Assembly: GCA_013400115.1 (NCBI GenBank)
Contig: VXBP01004157.1
Coordinates: forward strand, 83,963-147,962
Length of the DNA: 64,000 nt
Direction: 5' to 3'
From: Rhinopomastus cyanomelas
Taxonomy: Eukaryota; Chordata; Aves; Bucerotiformes; Rhinopomastidae
Both the position numbers and the translations under genes were made by a program. Shown here in pieces: positions 54,337 through 64,000 of the stretch (within the stretch, counting starts at the first letter, position 1; every line of letters begins with the position of its first letter). The notes below the pieces were generated by a model. That model saw only the letters and a program-made list of their open reading frames with translations. It made no database searches and had not been told where the DNA came from.

Positions 54337-54908
54337 CAGACCCCAAGGGTTCTGCAGACCCTGAGACTGCAGGCCTCTGGGACTCTGCAGACCTCTCGGA
54401 CTCTGCAGACCCCTGGAACTGCAGACTTCTGGGACTTTGTAGGCCCTTTGATGCTGCAGACCCCATGGACTCTGCAGACCTCATGGACTCTGCAGACCTA
54501 TAAGACTCCACAGACCCTTGGGACTCTGAAGACCCCTAGGACTCCGCATACCCCATGGACTCTGCATATCCCTGGGACTCCGCAGACCCCATGGAGCCTG
54601 GAATGGGTTGCCCAGGGAGGTGGTTGAGGCCCCGTCCTTGGAGGTGTTTAAGGACAGGCTGGATGAGGCTCTGGCCTGCCTGAACTAGGGTGGGGTGTCC
54701 CTGCCCATGGCAGGGGAGTAGGAACTGGATGATCCTGTGATCCCTTCTAACCCTGACTGATTCCATTACTTGGTCTGGGTGAGCCTGCTGTGTCAGAAGG
54801 ATTGAACTAGATAATCTTTCAAGGTCCCTTCCAATCCCTAATGAGTCTATGATTCTATGACTCCGCAGACCCCATGGACTCTGCAGACCCGTGGGGCTCT
54901 GTAGCTCT
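54337..54908. repeat. 18-bp minisatellite, interrupted by CR1
   Basis: Unit close to GCAGACCCCATGGACTCT. About 14 degenerate copies lie at 54337-54593, then CR1 tails (54594-54862), then two to three more copies at 54864-54908. The period is a multiple of three, giving a repetitive open frame (SADPMD-like) that is not evidence of a gene. Confidence 0.9.
54594..54862 (+). mobile_element. Two CR1 tail pieces inserted in a minisatellite
   Basis: 54594-54765 carries GGAATGGGTTGCCCAGGGAG to CTAACCCTGACTGATTCC. 54775-54862 is a group A tail from GTGAGCCTGCTGTGTCAGAA to CTATGATTCTATGACTCC. Minisatellite units continue on both sides. Confidence 0.88.
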
Positions 54909-55814
54909 TGATAAGGGAACTGGTTGAGAAATTCCTTTGCTGAGACCAGCAATGTGTGTCTGATCTTGGGTTTTCTGTGTGTGAGGTAGCACCTGGAGTG
55001 GCTGAACTAGAATTATGAGGTTGAGGAGGAGTCCTCAGAAAACAAAGGGTTGTTGAAGGGGAAAGGGGAGCCTTGGAGGTACAAGGTGCAGCTCAGAGCT
55101 CTGCAATAGCTGGGTCAGGAGTCAGGTGGGTCAGAGAGGTTTTGCTCCAGGGTGACAGCAATGCTGACCCACAGCTAGAAGCAGGAATCAAGTGGGTTTG
55201 AAGACACTGGCTCTGGGTGCAGCTGACTCCCCTGTCAGGTGAGATGTTATCCTCAGCCTGGGGGCTCAGCTTGAGGTTTTAGTGAGGACTTGTAGGGACC
55301 TTTGATCTGCAGCTCCCCATGACTCTGGGTTCTCTTGATTTTCAGAGGAGCAGGAGTTGCAGGAAGGGCTGCTGTTGCCTTCCAGGCTAGCTCTTGTGCA
55401 CCTCTGGTCTGGCTGCATTCATGGAGTGGGAACAACATGGTGCTGTTGTGGTCTGAGCCCTCATATGTTTGTTACTGGGGGCAGCTCATGATCTCCACTT
55501 CAGAATGGGAGATGGAGATGCTGATGGGGGAGTGGGATTCAAATGTTAAGGCCGCGAGGCCTGGTTAGATGCCAAGTGTTCTGACTTAGTGCCTTCCTGT
55601 GGGGTAACATGTCTGCTGCATAAGGAGCTCTGAGAGTACCCTGGACCCAATCCCAGCTCCACAGCTTTTTATCCTAAGTTCAGCTCTGTTATCAGTGAAA
55701 TTACTGTTCACGCAGTCAATCCTTTGAAGCAGAAGAATTAGGTTCCTGCATTTCCTCTGAGTGTGGGGAGACCTTGACACTGGTTGGAGTGTTCCCCTGC
55801 TCTGTACCCTTATA
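54863..55814. other. Unique stretch after the 18-bp minisatellite
   Basis: After the last minisatellite units (to about 54,906) the sequence is unique to 55,814. Short open frames here show no family resemblance. Confidence 0.5.
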
Positions 55815-56022
55815 TCTGTGTGAAAGGAAGAAGTTCTTTCCTGAAAGAGTGGTTGGGCACTGGAACAGGCTGCTCAGGGAGGTGGTGGAGTCCCCATCCC
55901 TGGAGGTGTTTAAAAAATGAGTAGCTAGAGCACTTGAGGCCATGGTCTAGGGGTTAGGGAGATGTTGGGATGAGGGCTGGACTTAATGATCTTGGAGATC
56001 TTTTCCAGCCATAATGATTCTA
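55815..56022 (+). mobile_element. CR1 3' end, separate lineage
   Basis: GTGAAAGGAAGAAGTTCTTT through CTTGAGGCCATGGTCTAGGG to CCATAATGATTCTATA; the tail resembles that of 50225-50895. Confidence 0.9.
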
Positions 56023-56819
56023 TAGCACTGAGGCTCTTTGAAGCTAAATACAGAGCAGCTTCTTCAGTGTCTACTCCTTAGATTCAGCTGCCAGAGCTCT
56101 GGTTTATGAATTAGCCAAGAGCCTTTGCAAATGCAGAGGTACAGCCCCCGTGCCCTGGAGTTCCGATAAGGCTGTGACGAATCTGCACTGGCTTGCGATG
56201 GATGAGTATTTCCTTCAGGAGCTTCTATCTCACAACTGAATAATCAAATCGTTGTGAAAAATGCAGGAAGAGGGATAAACAGAGAAAACTTTCATTTCAA
56301 GGAGTGTAGGGTGCAGGGAACAGATTGTTTGGAGGTCTGGCTGACAGCACCACACGTGGGTTTCCTTGCTCGGGGCGTTCCTGCTTGTCCCTGTGCTGTT
56401 AGCATGGACCTCCAGGAGAAAGGTTCAACTACATCCTTCCGTCTGGTTTGATAACCTGAAAGCAGCTGCTCAGCCTGTTCCTACAGGAATCATTGGGGGG
56501 AACTGCCCTGCTGAAGTCCTTTCCCCTGCTGAATTGCTGCTTCTCCGGTACCAGCATCACATGTTTCCCAGACAGCACTTTGGGTGAGGAAGGTGTGGGC
56601 CAGCCCTGGCTACCCCATGACAGAGGCTGATGAAGCAGCATCCCAGGTATTTTGGGAGCAGAGTCTTGGGTTTTTTCATCCATGCTGGTCACCCCAGTAG
56701 TGCAGGGTGTGCCCAAGGTAGTGGCAATGGTTTGGCTGGGCAGCCAGCTCTGGCTTCAGCCCTGGTGCTGCTGGCCCTATGGCTGAATTTGCTCTGAGGA
56801 ATGAACACAGGCAGTGCTC
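56023..56819. other. Unique stretch, no gene seen
   Basis: Non-repetitive DNA between two CR1 fragments. No splice-flanked coding sequence was recognised on either strand. Confidence 0.5.
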
Positions 56820-57465
56820 AGAATCACACAATCACAGAACATTAGGGATTTGAAGGGACCTCAAAAGATCATCCAGTCCAATCCCCCCACCACAGCAGGA
56901 TCTCCTAGATTCAGTCACATGGAAACATGGCCAGCTGGGTTTTAAGTGTCTCCAGAGAAGGAGACTTCACAACCTCCCTGGGCAACCCCTTCCAGGGCTC
57001 TGGTACCCTCACTGGGAAGAAGTTCCTTCTCACAATGATGGGGAACCTCCTTTGTTGCAGCTCACACCTGCTGCCCCTTGTCTTATCATTGGGTGCCCCT
57101 GAGCACAGCCTGGCTCCATCCTCCTCACACCTGCCCTTTCCATATTGATCAATATTCATGGGGTCACCCCTCAGCCTCCTTTTTTCCAGGCTCAAGAGAC
57201 CCGGCTCCCTCAGCCTTTCCTCATCAGCGAGATGCTCCACTTCCTTCATCATCCTCATTGCTCTGCACTGGACTCTCTCCAGCAGCTCTATTTCTTTCTA
57301 GAACTGAGGGGCCAAGAGCTGGACCCAAGATTCCAGATGCGCTCTCACCAGGGCAGAGTAGAGTGGGAGGAGAACCTCTCCATCTACTAACCACACTCCT
57401 TCTCACCCACCCCAGAATGTCGTTGGCCTTCTTGACCATTAGGGCCCATTGCTGGCCACCAGTGT
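56820..57465 (-). mobile_element. CR1 3' third, group A, young
   Basis: Reverse copy from AGAATCACACAATCACAGAA. It keeps an open frame of 115 codons (56911-57258) with EERLREPGLLSLEKRRLRGD and VRRNFFPVRVPEPWKGLPRE, and extends to KKANDILGWVRRSVV upstream. Confidence 0.95.
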
Positions 57466-57829
57466 ATGTCCTGCTCCTCTGCTCATGGCAAGTGGGGAAC
57501 CAGACAGCTTGGACACAAGTCCTGCCTATCCCGTCCCAGTGGAACAGCACAGGGAACACTGAGCCACACCAGTCCTCACCATGCTGGGATCCCAGCACCA
57601 TGGATTGCCTAGTACAAAGAGATTAAAAAGGCACCTGAACAGACTGTGATTGTCCCCCTACCCAGACAGATAGCTGTACTCACCTGTGTTGGGTCACACC
57701 TGCTCAGGCTGTGCTTGGCACTGTCCTGCTGTCCCCAGCAGGTGGCTGGTAAGAACCAGAGACACAGAGCTCTGGGCCAGACCTGCCTTTGTGCAGACAT
57801 TGCCTTGTCCTTGATCGGCCACCTACAGA

Positions 57830-58140
57830 TCCGGCTGGAAAGGCCAGGGCTGGAGGTTGGGAGGGAGCTCAGAGCTCATCCAGTGCCGACCCCCTGCCAT
57901 GGGCAGCAACATCTCTCACCAGACCAAATTGCCCAGAGCCCCATCTAGCCAGCCCTTGGACACTGCCAGGGATGAAGCAGCCACAAACTCCCTGGGCAAC
58001 CTGTCTGAGGGCCTCAGCACCCCCACAGGGAGGGAATTCTGCCTCATATCTCATCTCAGTCTCCTCTCTTCCAGCTTAAAGCCATTTCCTCTCACCCTGT
58101 CACTACAAACTCTTGTAAAAAAGCCCTTATCCAGCTTTCT
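57830..58140 (-). mobile_element. CR1 fragment, group C, diverged
   Basis: CTCATCCAGTGCCGACCCCC, CAAATTGCCCAGAGCCCCAT and CTCATATCTCATCTCAGTCT. It abuts a forward group A copy at 58141. Confidence 0.85.
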
Positions 58141-58517
58141 CTGAGGCTGTGGGAGCTGGGTCTCTTGAGCTTGGAAGAAAGGAGACTGAGGGGTGACCCC
58201 ATCAATGTTGATCAATATGTCAGGAGGATGGAGCCAGGCTCTGCTCAGGGGCACCCAATGATAGGACAAGGAGCAACAGGTGTGAGCTGGAACAGAGGAG
58301 GTTCCACATCAATGTGAGAAGGAATTTCTTCCTAGTGAGGGTGACAGAGCACTGAAAGGTGCTGCCCAGGGGGTTGTGGAGTCTCCTTCTCTGGAGATGT
58401 TTCAAACCCGCCAGGCCATGTTCCTGTGCAACTGGATCTAGGGGATCCTGCTGTGGTGGTGGGATTGGACTTTGAGGTCCCTTCCAATCCCTAATATTCT
58501 GTGACTCTGTGATTCTC
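58141..58517 (+). mobile_element. CR1 3' fragment, group A
   Basis: TGAGGCTGTGGGAGCTGGGT to ATTCTGTGACTCTGTGATTC. A deletion after GATCAATATGTCAGGAGGAT removes the GGAAAGGGTGGGTG block. Confidence 0.94.
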
Positions 58518-59263
58518 ATAGTCAAGGACTCAGTTTCACGTTTGTCTTGGAGAGCAAGAAGAGATGTTCCTTGCCTTCAGCCCACGTGCTTGTCAGCTCT
58601 GGTGCAGAACAGGAGCGGGGTGCCAGCCTCATGACCTGCCGGGGCCAGCTGAACCTCGGGAAGGGACCCAGCCCCAATTGTGCTAACAGGCACCACCACA
58701 ATCCCAGCAGCACAAGGACTGTCCAGTCTTCCTTAAGGTTTGTAATCTTCCTGGCTATGTCATCATCCCCTCCTGCATCTCTTTCCCCACCACACCTCGT
58801 GGGGGTTTTTTAGGGCTGTGATCTTTCAATGTGGCTGGTCATGCAGCGGCAGCGGCTGGCCAGCTCATGGTGCTGAGTCACAGAGTGACAAATCCCCAGG
58901 GAATGTTCCAGCCTCGCTCCGATCTGCTCCTGCCGCTCCGCTGCTCCCTGAGAGATCCCCTCTAGCCTCCTGTGACTAAATATTTATTGAGTCAGAGAGG
59001 AGGAAGACTTCCCGAGCACAGGGCTGTCTCTTGGCTGCAGTGGTTGGATGTTATTTATACATAGCTAAATAAAGCTATTCGAGCTCTTACGCAGCCATCT
59101 GTCTTACCCAGCACAGACCCCAGGTCAGAGTCCAGTTGGAGGGCCTCAGACTGGCAGCTGTAAGCGCTCGAAGCACTGAGCTAGCCCAAGGCCAAAGGTT
59201 CATGAGAAAACAGGTTTCCTTTGGGGCTGTGGTGAGCACTGAGCAGAGCTCAGGGAGGTTCAC
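58518..59263. promoter_or_regulatory. Candidate enhancer-like unique block with AP-1-type sites
   Basis: CR1-free DNA between two CR1 fragments. Within 125 bp it has TGCTGAGTCAC (58871-58881; half of a Maf-recognition element), GGAATGTTCCA (58900-58910; TEAD-like, near palindromic) and TTGAGTCAG (58987-58995; AP-1), followed by AT-rich words such as CTAAATATTTATT and GCTAAATAAAGCTATT. The grouping resembles an AP-1/TEAD enhancer, but binding sites this short arise by chance. Confidence 0.25.
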
Positions 59264-59580
59264 AGCATCACAGAACACTAGGAATTGGAAGGGACCTCGA
59301 AAGATCTAGTCCAGTCTCCCTGCCACAGCAGGATGCCCTAGATCCAGTCGCACAGGAACATGGCCTGGTGAGTTTTAAACGACTGCAGAGGAGGAGACTT
59401 CACAACCATCCTGGGCAGCCCCTTCCAGGGTTCTGGCACTCTCACCAGAAAGAAATTTATTCTCAAATTGATGTGGAACCTGCTGTGTTCCAGCTCACAC
59501 CCACTGCCCCTTGTCCTATCATTGGGTGCCCCTGAGCAAAGCCTGGCTGCATCCTCCTGACACCCACCCTTCACATATTT
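59264..59580 (-). mobile_element. CR1 3' fragment, group A
   Basis: CATCACAGAACACTAGGAAT to CACCCACCCTTCACATATTT, with the ORF2 end in frame (DRTRGSGCELEHSRFHINLR). Confidence 0.94.
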
Positions 59581-59703
59581 CAGAGCTGCCCTGCAGCCTA
59601 CAGCTCTCCTGAGGAATGAAGGGTTCTGCTTTGAGATTTAAGAGGTTTGCTGAGGTCAGAGACACAGGCACTGCCTGGTTTGGGTTAGAAAGGGTATTTG
59701 GGT

Positions 59704-59874
59704 TGGAAGGGGTTGCCCAGGGGGGTTGTGGAGTCTCCTTCTCTGGAGACATTTAAAACCCACCTGGGCATGTTCATATGTGACTGGATCTAGGGGATCC
59801 TTCTGTGGCAAGGTGATTGGGCTGCATGATCTTTCAAGATCCCTTCCAATCCCTATTATTCTGGGATTCGGTGA
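59704..59874 (+). mobile_element. CR1 3' end, group A
   Basis: TGGAAGGGGTTGCCCAGGGG to TATTATTCTGGGATTCGGTG; the terminal 170 bases. Confidence 0.92.
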
Positions 59875-61349
59875 TTTAAAGGGCTTCTAATGCAGTGCCC
59901 TGCAGTGGGCATCTTCAGCTGGAGCATGGGGTGATGCTGGGATGGGTTTGGGGCCATCAGATCACCACAGTGTTCCTGCCTGCTTCGGTGCCTGGAGTGG
60001 CCTCAGACACCTGGAATTGCTTGACACTGTTGCTTATCTTCCATGTTTGTACTGGGGATTACTGGAAGGGGAAGGGATTAGTTCTCTGGGTCCACCATTG
60101 TCAGCTTAGAATGAAAAACAGGAGAAGGAAAATGGTCTTTGAAGCATTCCTGATTGTATCTCGGCTTCTGAGGCAGTAAACAGGTCTGAATGGCTGTTTG
60201 TTGATCTGTAGGTTCTTGTTCCTGAGAGAGAAACACTCTTCCTGGATGCTTCTTGAGCCACCTGAAAACTGCCCTGGTGGGAGCCTGATCGGCTGCATTG
60301 CAGCTGCAGATCCAATCTCAGTGGGCTCTGGGGGCAGGGGGGTGTTGGCTGTGCGTCGGGTATTGAGGGAGCATTTTTGTAGGCTCTGGAAGACAAGGAA
60401 ACACCCGGACTTTGCAGCATGGGCAAAGCGTTTCCTTCATCTCAGCCTGGGCAGGCACTGGAAGCTGAAGGACCTTTTCCACAAAGCTGTAGAATTTGCT
60501 CACGGCGTCGAGCAGCACAGCCTGATAGATCCAGGGGAGAACCAACTCCATCCTACTGCTCAGGAAATGACCATCCATGGTGTTTCCAAACCCACAGTCC
60601 CTGTATCAGCCAGATGCCATCATCCTCTTCCACCCGCCCTAACCTTCCTCCTCCAGCCATTGAGACTGTAGATGGTTATATTTGCCCCATCGGAGTCTCC
60701 TCTTAAGGCCAGGAGCTTCCTCTGCACCTCAGGGTGTTGCAGCACAAAGAGATTTGGGATTCTCGAGTAGAGGAGATGAAGGTAAATGCTTTTCCCATCT
60801 GCTGGATGTTCTGACACCAGGCTGTTTTACCAGAGCTCACAGCAGCACCCCAATATCTGTCACTCACTGCTGGCAGAAGACACTACTAATTCCAATTCCC
60901 TTTTTAATAACAGTCACCTCCATCCCTGTGCTCTGCTTCTCTTCCCTGCTTGACCTTTTTCCTGAGCCACATGTGAACAGTTTTGACCTCCATATCCATC
61001 TAAGTCCTCCCCTTCCCTCAAAAACCTTTCCCCACCAACTTCTGTTGCTACTAGTTGGCTGCCTTCTGCCTTGAGGCAACAGACCTTTGCACTTTGCACC
61101 CATTGCTTGGGTGTCCCTATGAGATCTGCTCTTGGCTCTGTGTCACCACTGCTGCCCATGGCTCAGTTTCCCAGGGAGCCCCTCTGCTCTCTGCCACAAT
61201 CAATCGCTCCTTCCACACAGGAGCAGCAGCCCGGCCACTTCCTGCAGAGCCTCAGATGCTGCCGTCACAGCAAGTGGAGCATGAAGGCACCTTTTTGTCA
61301 GCTCTGGGCTTCGCACCACATGGAGTGGGAACGGATCGGAACCACTGTC
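59875..61349. other. Unique stretch with weak minus-strand open frames
   Basis: 1.5 kb with no CR1. Apart from the exon-like frames at 60318-60578 and 60620-60817, nothing identifiable. Confidence 0.45.
60318..60578 (-). other. Weak exon-like open frame, unassigned
   Basis: An 86-codon frame in unique, CR1-free sequence. It contains MELVLPWIYQAVLLDAVSKF and YSFVEKVLQLPVPAQAEMKE, helical and protein-like in composition. A neighbouring minus frame at 60620-60817 carries LFVLQHPEVQRKLLALRGDS, also protein-like. No clean donor/acceptor pair joins them and I recognise no family, so this is either part of an undetected minus-strand gene extending beyond the window or chance. Confidence 0.2.
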
Positions 61350-61832
61350 ACACAGAATCACAGAACATTAGGGATTGGAAGAGCCAGTCGAAAGGTCATC
61401 CAATCCAATTTCCCTGTCACGGTAGGATGCCCTAGATCCAGTCACACAGGAACGTGGCCAGGCGGGTTTAAAGCGTCTCCAGAGAAGGAGACTCCACAAT
61501 CCCCCTGGGCAGCCCCTTCCAGGGCTCTGGCACCCTCACCGGGAAAAAGTTCCTTCTCACATTGATGTGGAACCTCCTCTGTTCCAGCTCACACCCACTG
61601 CCCCTTGTCCTATGATTGGGTGCCCCTGAGCACAGCCTGGCTCCATCCTCCTGACACTGACTTTTTCATATTGATCAACATTCATGGGGTCACCCCTCAG
61701 TCTCCTTTTTTCCAAACTCAAGACACCCAGCTCCCTCAGCCTTTCCCCATCAGGAAGATGCTCCACTCCATCATCTTTGTGGCTCTGCAGTGGACTCTGT
61801 AGCAGCTCTGTGTCCTTCTGGAACTGAGGGCC
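61350..61832 (-). mobile_element. CR1 3' fragment, group A
   Basis: CACACAGAATCACAGAACAT through TGATCAACATTCATGGGGTC to GTGTCCTTCTGGAACTGAGG. The reverse frame 61557-61766 retains ERLRELGVLSLEKRRLRGDP. Confidence 0.95.
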
Positions 61833-62029
61833 CTAGTGTTCTACAGCAGGTACTGCTGACTGCTTCTGCTAATGCTCTGCTCCATGGGTCTCGTGGTCCT
61901 GAACCCAGCACCCACTTTGTACTGGGTACTGCTCATACACTGGGGATGCAGGCAGCTTACCTGTTAGGACTTCTGCTCTCTCCCTTCATCCCAAATCCAT
62001 TCATGTTCCACAACTTGCCCTTTATTCTG

Positions 62030-62568
62030 CTTTACTGAGACCTCACTTGGAGTCCTGCAGCCAGTTTTGGAGTCCCCAAGAAAAGAAAGACCTGGATCTG
62101 TTGAAGTGAGGCCAGAGGAGACCATGAGGATGACCAGAAGGCTCAAGACCCCCTGCTCTGGGGACAGGCTGAGGGAGCTGGGGCTATTCAGCCTGGAGAA
62201 GAGAAGGCTCTTTGGGGAACTTGGAGCAACTTCCAGTCCCTGAAGGGGCTCCTTACAGGAAAGGTGGAGAAAGACTTTTTTTGAGGGACTCTGGTGCTGG
62301 GACAAGGGGGGTGAGTTCAAGGTGGAAGAGGGGAGATTGAGATGAGATCTTAGGCAGAAATCCCTCCCTGTGAGGGGGCTGAGACCCTGGAACAGGCTGC
62401 CCAGGGAGGCTGTGGCTGCTGCATCCCTGGCAGTGTCCAAGGGCAGGTTGGATGGGGCTCTGGGCAATTTGGTCTGGTGAGAGGTGCTGCTGCCTCTGGC
62501 AGCGGGTTGGCACTGGGTGATCCTTTAGCTCCCTGCCAACCCAACCCGGGCTGGGACTCTGTGATTCT
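62030..62568 (+). mobile_element. CR1 fragment, group C, long
   Basis: TACTGAGACCTCACTTGGAG (ORF2 'LLRPHLESC..' end), GGCTGAGGGAGCTGGGGCTA and CTGCCCAGGGAGGCTGTGGC, ending CTGGGACTCTGTGATTCT. The longest group C copy in the window. Confidence 0.92.
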
Positions 62569-63734
62569 CTCCTTTGCAGCCTTCTCAGCTGGCACCAGAG
62601 AATTTTGGGGCTGGATGTGGGGACTGCATCAGGAGCTGTGAAGAGCTCATTCTAGAACTGCTTCTGCCCTGGGTGCCTTGGGTTTTCCCAGGCTCTGAAG
62701 GAAGCTGCACTCAGTTCCCTACTTGCCATGTGGGAGCTCGAGATACTGAGTTGGACCATGAAGGACATGATGCCATCGTTTCTCAAGAGCTGCCTCTGTG
62801 CTGAGCTCGGTGGTGTCCACCCTTGCTAGAGACACTCAGTGTGTGATTGCTGCAGAAGGGGACACAAGGTAGAACCAAAGACACTCTCCCACTGTAGACC
62901 TCCCGTGGCTTTGTATTGGAAATGAGAGTGAAGCTGTTCCGCTCAGCCTGGATCATTGGACACATTATGAGTCTTTTAGAAGAAGACTGAAGAGGCCACC
63001 CCAGACGGCCATTTAGGACTGGAGAAGGACAAGTCACTCTGCTCAGAGCCCAGAGCCTCAAACCTGGGAGATCCCAGTTCTTTTGCCATGGCTGCGTGTC
63101 CGTGATGGGAGATGAAGCCATTTGGTACCTTTGCTATCTTGTGCTTCTATTTGATACCTTCTCCTGCTCTCAAAAGTAAGAACTTCCTTGAGGATGGAAA
63201 TAGCTTCACTTCATAAAAGCAGGTTGCAGACATAGAGCACAGCTGTCCCCTGGAACTTGCATGAGCAATGGATGTAGGGTAGGACTTGGCCAACAAGGCC
63301 TCTTCCCGTCCCTGCTGGTTTGAATGGCAGCACCAGGCTCTGCTGTGGCCAGCCCTTAGCATTAGAGCAGACAGGCCTCTGCAGTGAGGTCAGTAACTCC
63401 TGTAGCTGGACTCATAAAACCAGTCCCACCACAGCTCCAGCCCAGCTTTTGCTGCAGTGACACATGGCCACCTACAGCTGCAGTTACTTGGGCTAAGAGA
63501 AATCTGTTGCAGGGCTCCTAGAACCTTACTGACCTGTGCTGCTCTAGAAGTGGATCCAAACCCCACTTCCCCTCTCTCTGCATGTATAGAGCAGGCTGCT
63601 CTCACCCACAGCTCTGCACAAGCATCACATCTGGCCAACCCAGTCTGATGCAGAACAAGGAGACTAAAGCTGGGTAAGCTGAGCTGAGCTCATTTAAGCC
63701 ACAGTGTTGGGCATCCCAGTACAAGATAAGCTCT
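62569..63734. other. Unique stretch, no gene seen
   Basis: 1.2 kb of non-repetitive sequence between CR1 pieces. A 112-codon minus frame at 62783-63121 shows no known motif or good splice sites. Confidence 0.45.
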
Positions 63735-63793
63735 TGAAGCTGGACTAGATGATCTCCAGAGGTCCCTCCAACCTCTGCCCCTCTGTGATTCCC
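63735..63793 (+). mobile_element. CR1 terminal remnant
   Basis: GAAGCTGGACTAGATGATCT, GGTCCCTCCAACCTCTGCC and CTGTGATTCC; about 60 bases. Confidence 0.75.
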
Positions 63794-63859
63794 CGAGGGA
63801 ACACCGAGGCTGCAGATAGCCCAGGTACAAACCTGTCCACAGTGCAGCATAATGGGTGA

Positions 63860-64000
63860 TCAGAATCACTCAGGGTTGAAGGGACCACCTGATCATCCAG
63901 TTCCAACTCCCCCAGCACAGGCAGGGACACCCCACCCTAGACCAGGCTGGCCAGAGCCCCATCCAGCCTGGCCTTAAACACCTTCAGGGATGGGGCCCCA
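63860..64000 (-). mobile_element. CR1 3' fragment running off the window
   Basis: CAGAATCACTCAGGGTTGAA, CCCCATCCAGCCTGGCCTTA and CACCTTCAGGGATGGGGCCC; continues past 64,000. Confidence 0.88.

Noticed and set aside
54315..54503. Repetitive SADPMD-type peptide
   Set aside because: Produced by the 18-bp minisatellite, whose period is a multiple of three.
1..64000. Bacterial or phage defence systems, CRISPR, operons
   Set aside because: Intron-bearing vertebrate genes, CR1 LINEs and lack of dense ORFs exclude a prokaryotic origin; no spaced direct repeats of CRISPR type.
1..64000. Endogenous retrovirus or LTR
   Set aside because: No paired LTRs, primer-binding site or gag/pol-type frame was recognised; the RT motifs seen are of CR1 type.

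Overview
The window is vertebrate nuclear DNA, almost certainly from a bird. Its two genes are split into exons with GT/AG junctions. The repeats are overwhelmingly CR1-type LINE fragments, about 40 pieces, most ending in the ATTCTGTG-like terminal repeat typical of avian CR1. I see no SINE clusters, no bacterial operons, no rRNA or tRNA and no CRISPR array. The very high load of one young-looking CR1 group (called group A here; its 3' end reads GATCTTTCGAGGTCCCTTCC) would fit a CR1-rich bird lineage such as woodpeckers and their relatives. That placement is inference only. Other CR1 groups used below: group B (3' end reads GGTCTTTTCCAACC) and group C (GC-rich, with CTCAGATCTCACCTGAATCT in reverse orientation).

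Region 1 (1 to about 23,150, + strand): the last six coding exons and the 3'UTR of DLGAP4 (SAPAP4), a postsynaptic scaffold protein. The exons are 947-1320, 3726-3817, 7769-8187, 17657-17748, 18865-19017 and 21766-21975. All phases agree and together they give about 446 C-terminal residues, ending in the SHANK-binding PDZ ligand EAQTRL. The introns are filled with CR1 fragments, two minisatellites or microsatellites and some unique sequence.

Region 2 (about 23,150-38,180): an intergenic interval between two convergent genes. It holds many CR1 copies, several of them nested or inverted, and no gene I can support.

Region 3 (about 38,180-47,300, - strand): a complete three-exon TALE homeobox gene of the TGIF family (38743-39312, 40568-40794, 46396-46411; 270 aa). 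Its first coding exon is only 16 nt and lies in a CpG-rich island. The protein looks like TGIF1 (it has the PLDLS CtBP motif and an MKSKKG start) although it sits beside DLGAP4, where mammals carry TGIF2. From about 38.06 to 49.82 kb there is no recognisable CR1.

Region 4 (47,300-64,000): no gene I can support. It holds a pyrimidine tract, a 54-55 bp tandem repeat, a 2.2 kb degenerate CR1 with endonuclease and reverse-transcriptase remnants, an 18-bp minisatellite split by CR1, many shorter CR1 pieces, one unique block rich in AP-1-like sites and two weak exon-like open frames.

DLGAP4 and the TGIF gene have unrelated roles (synaptic scaffolding and transcriptional repression). Their tail-to-tail pairing looks like old linkage, not functional coupling.
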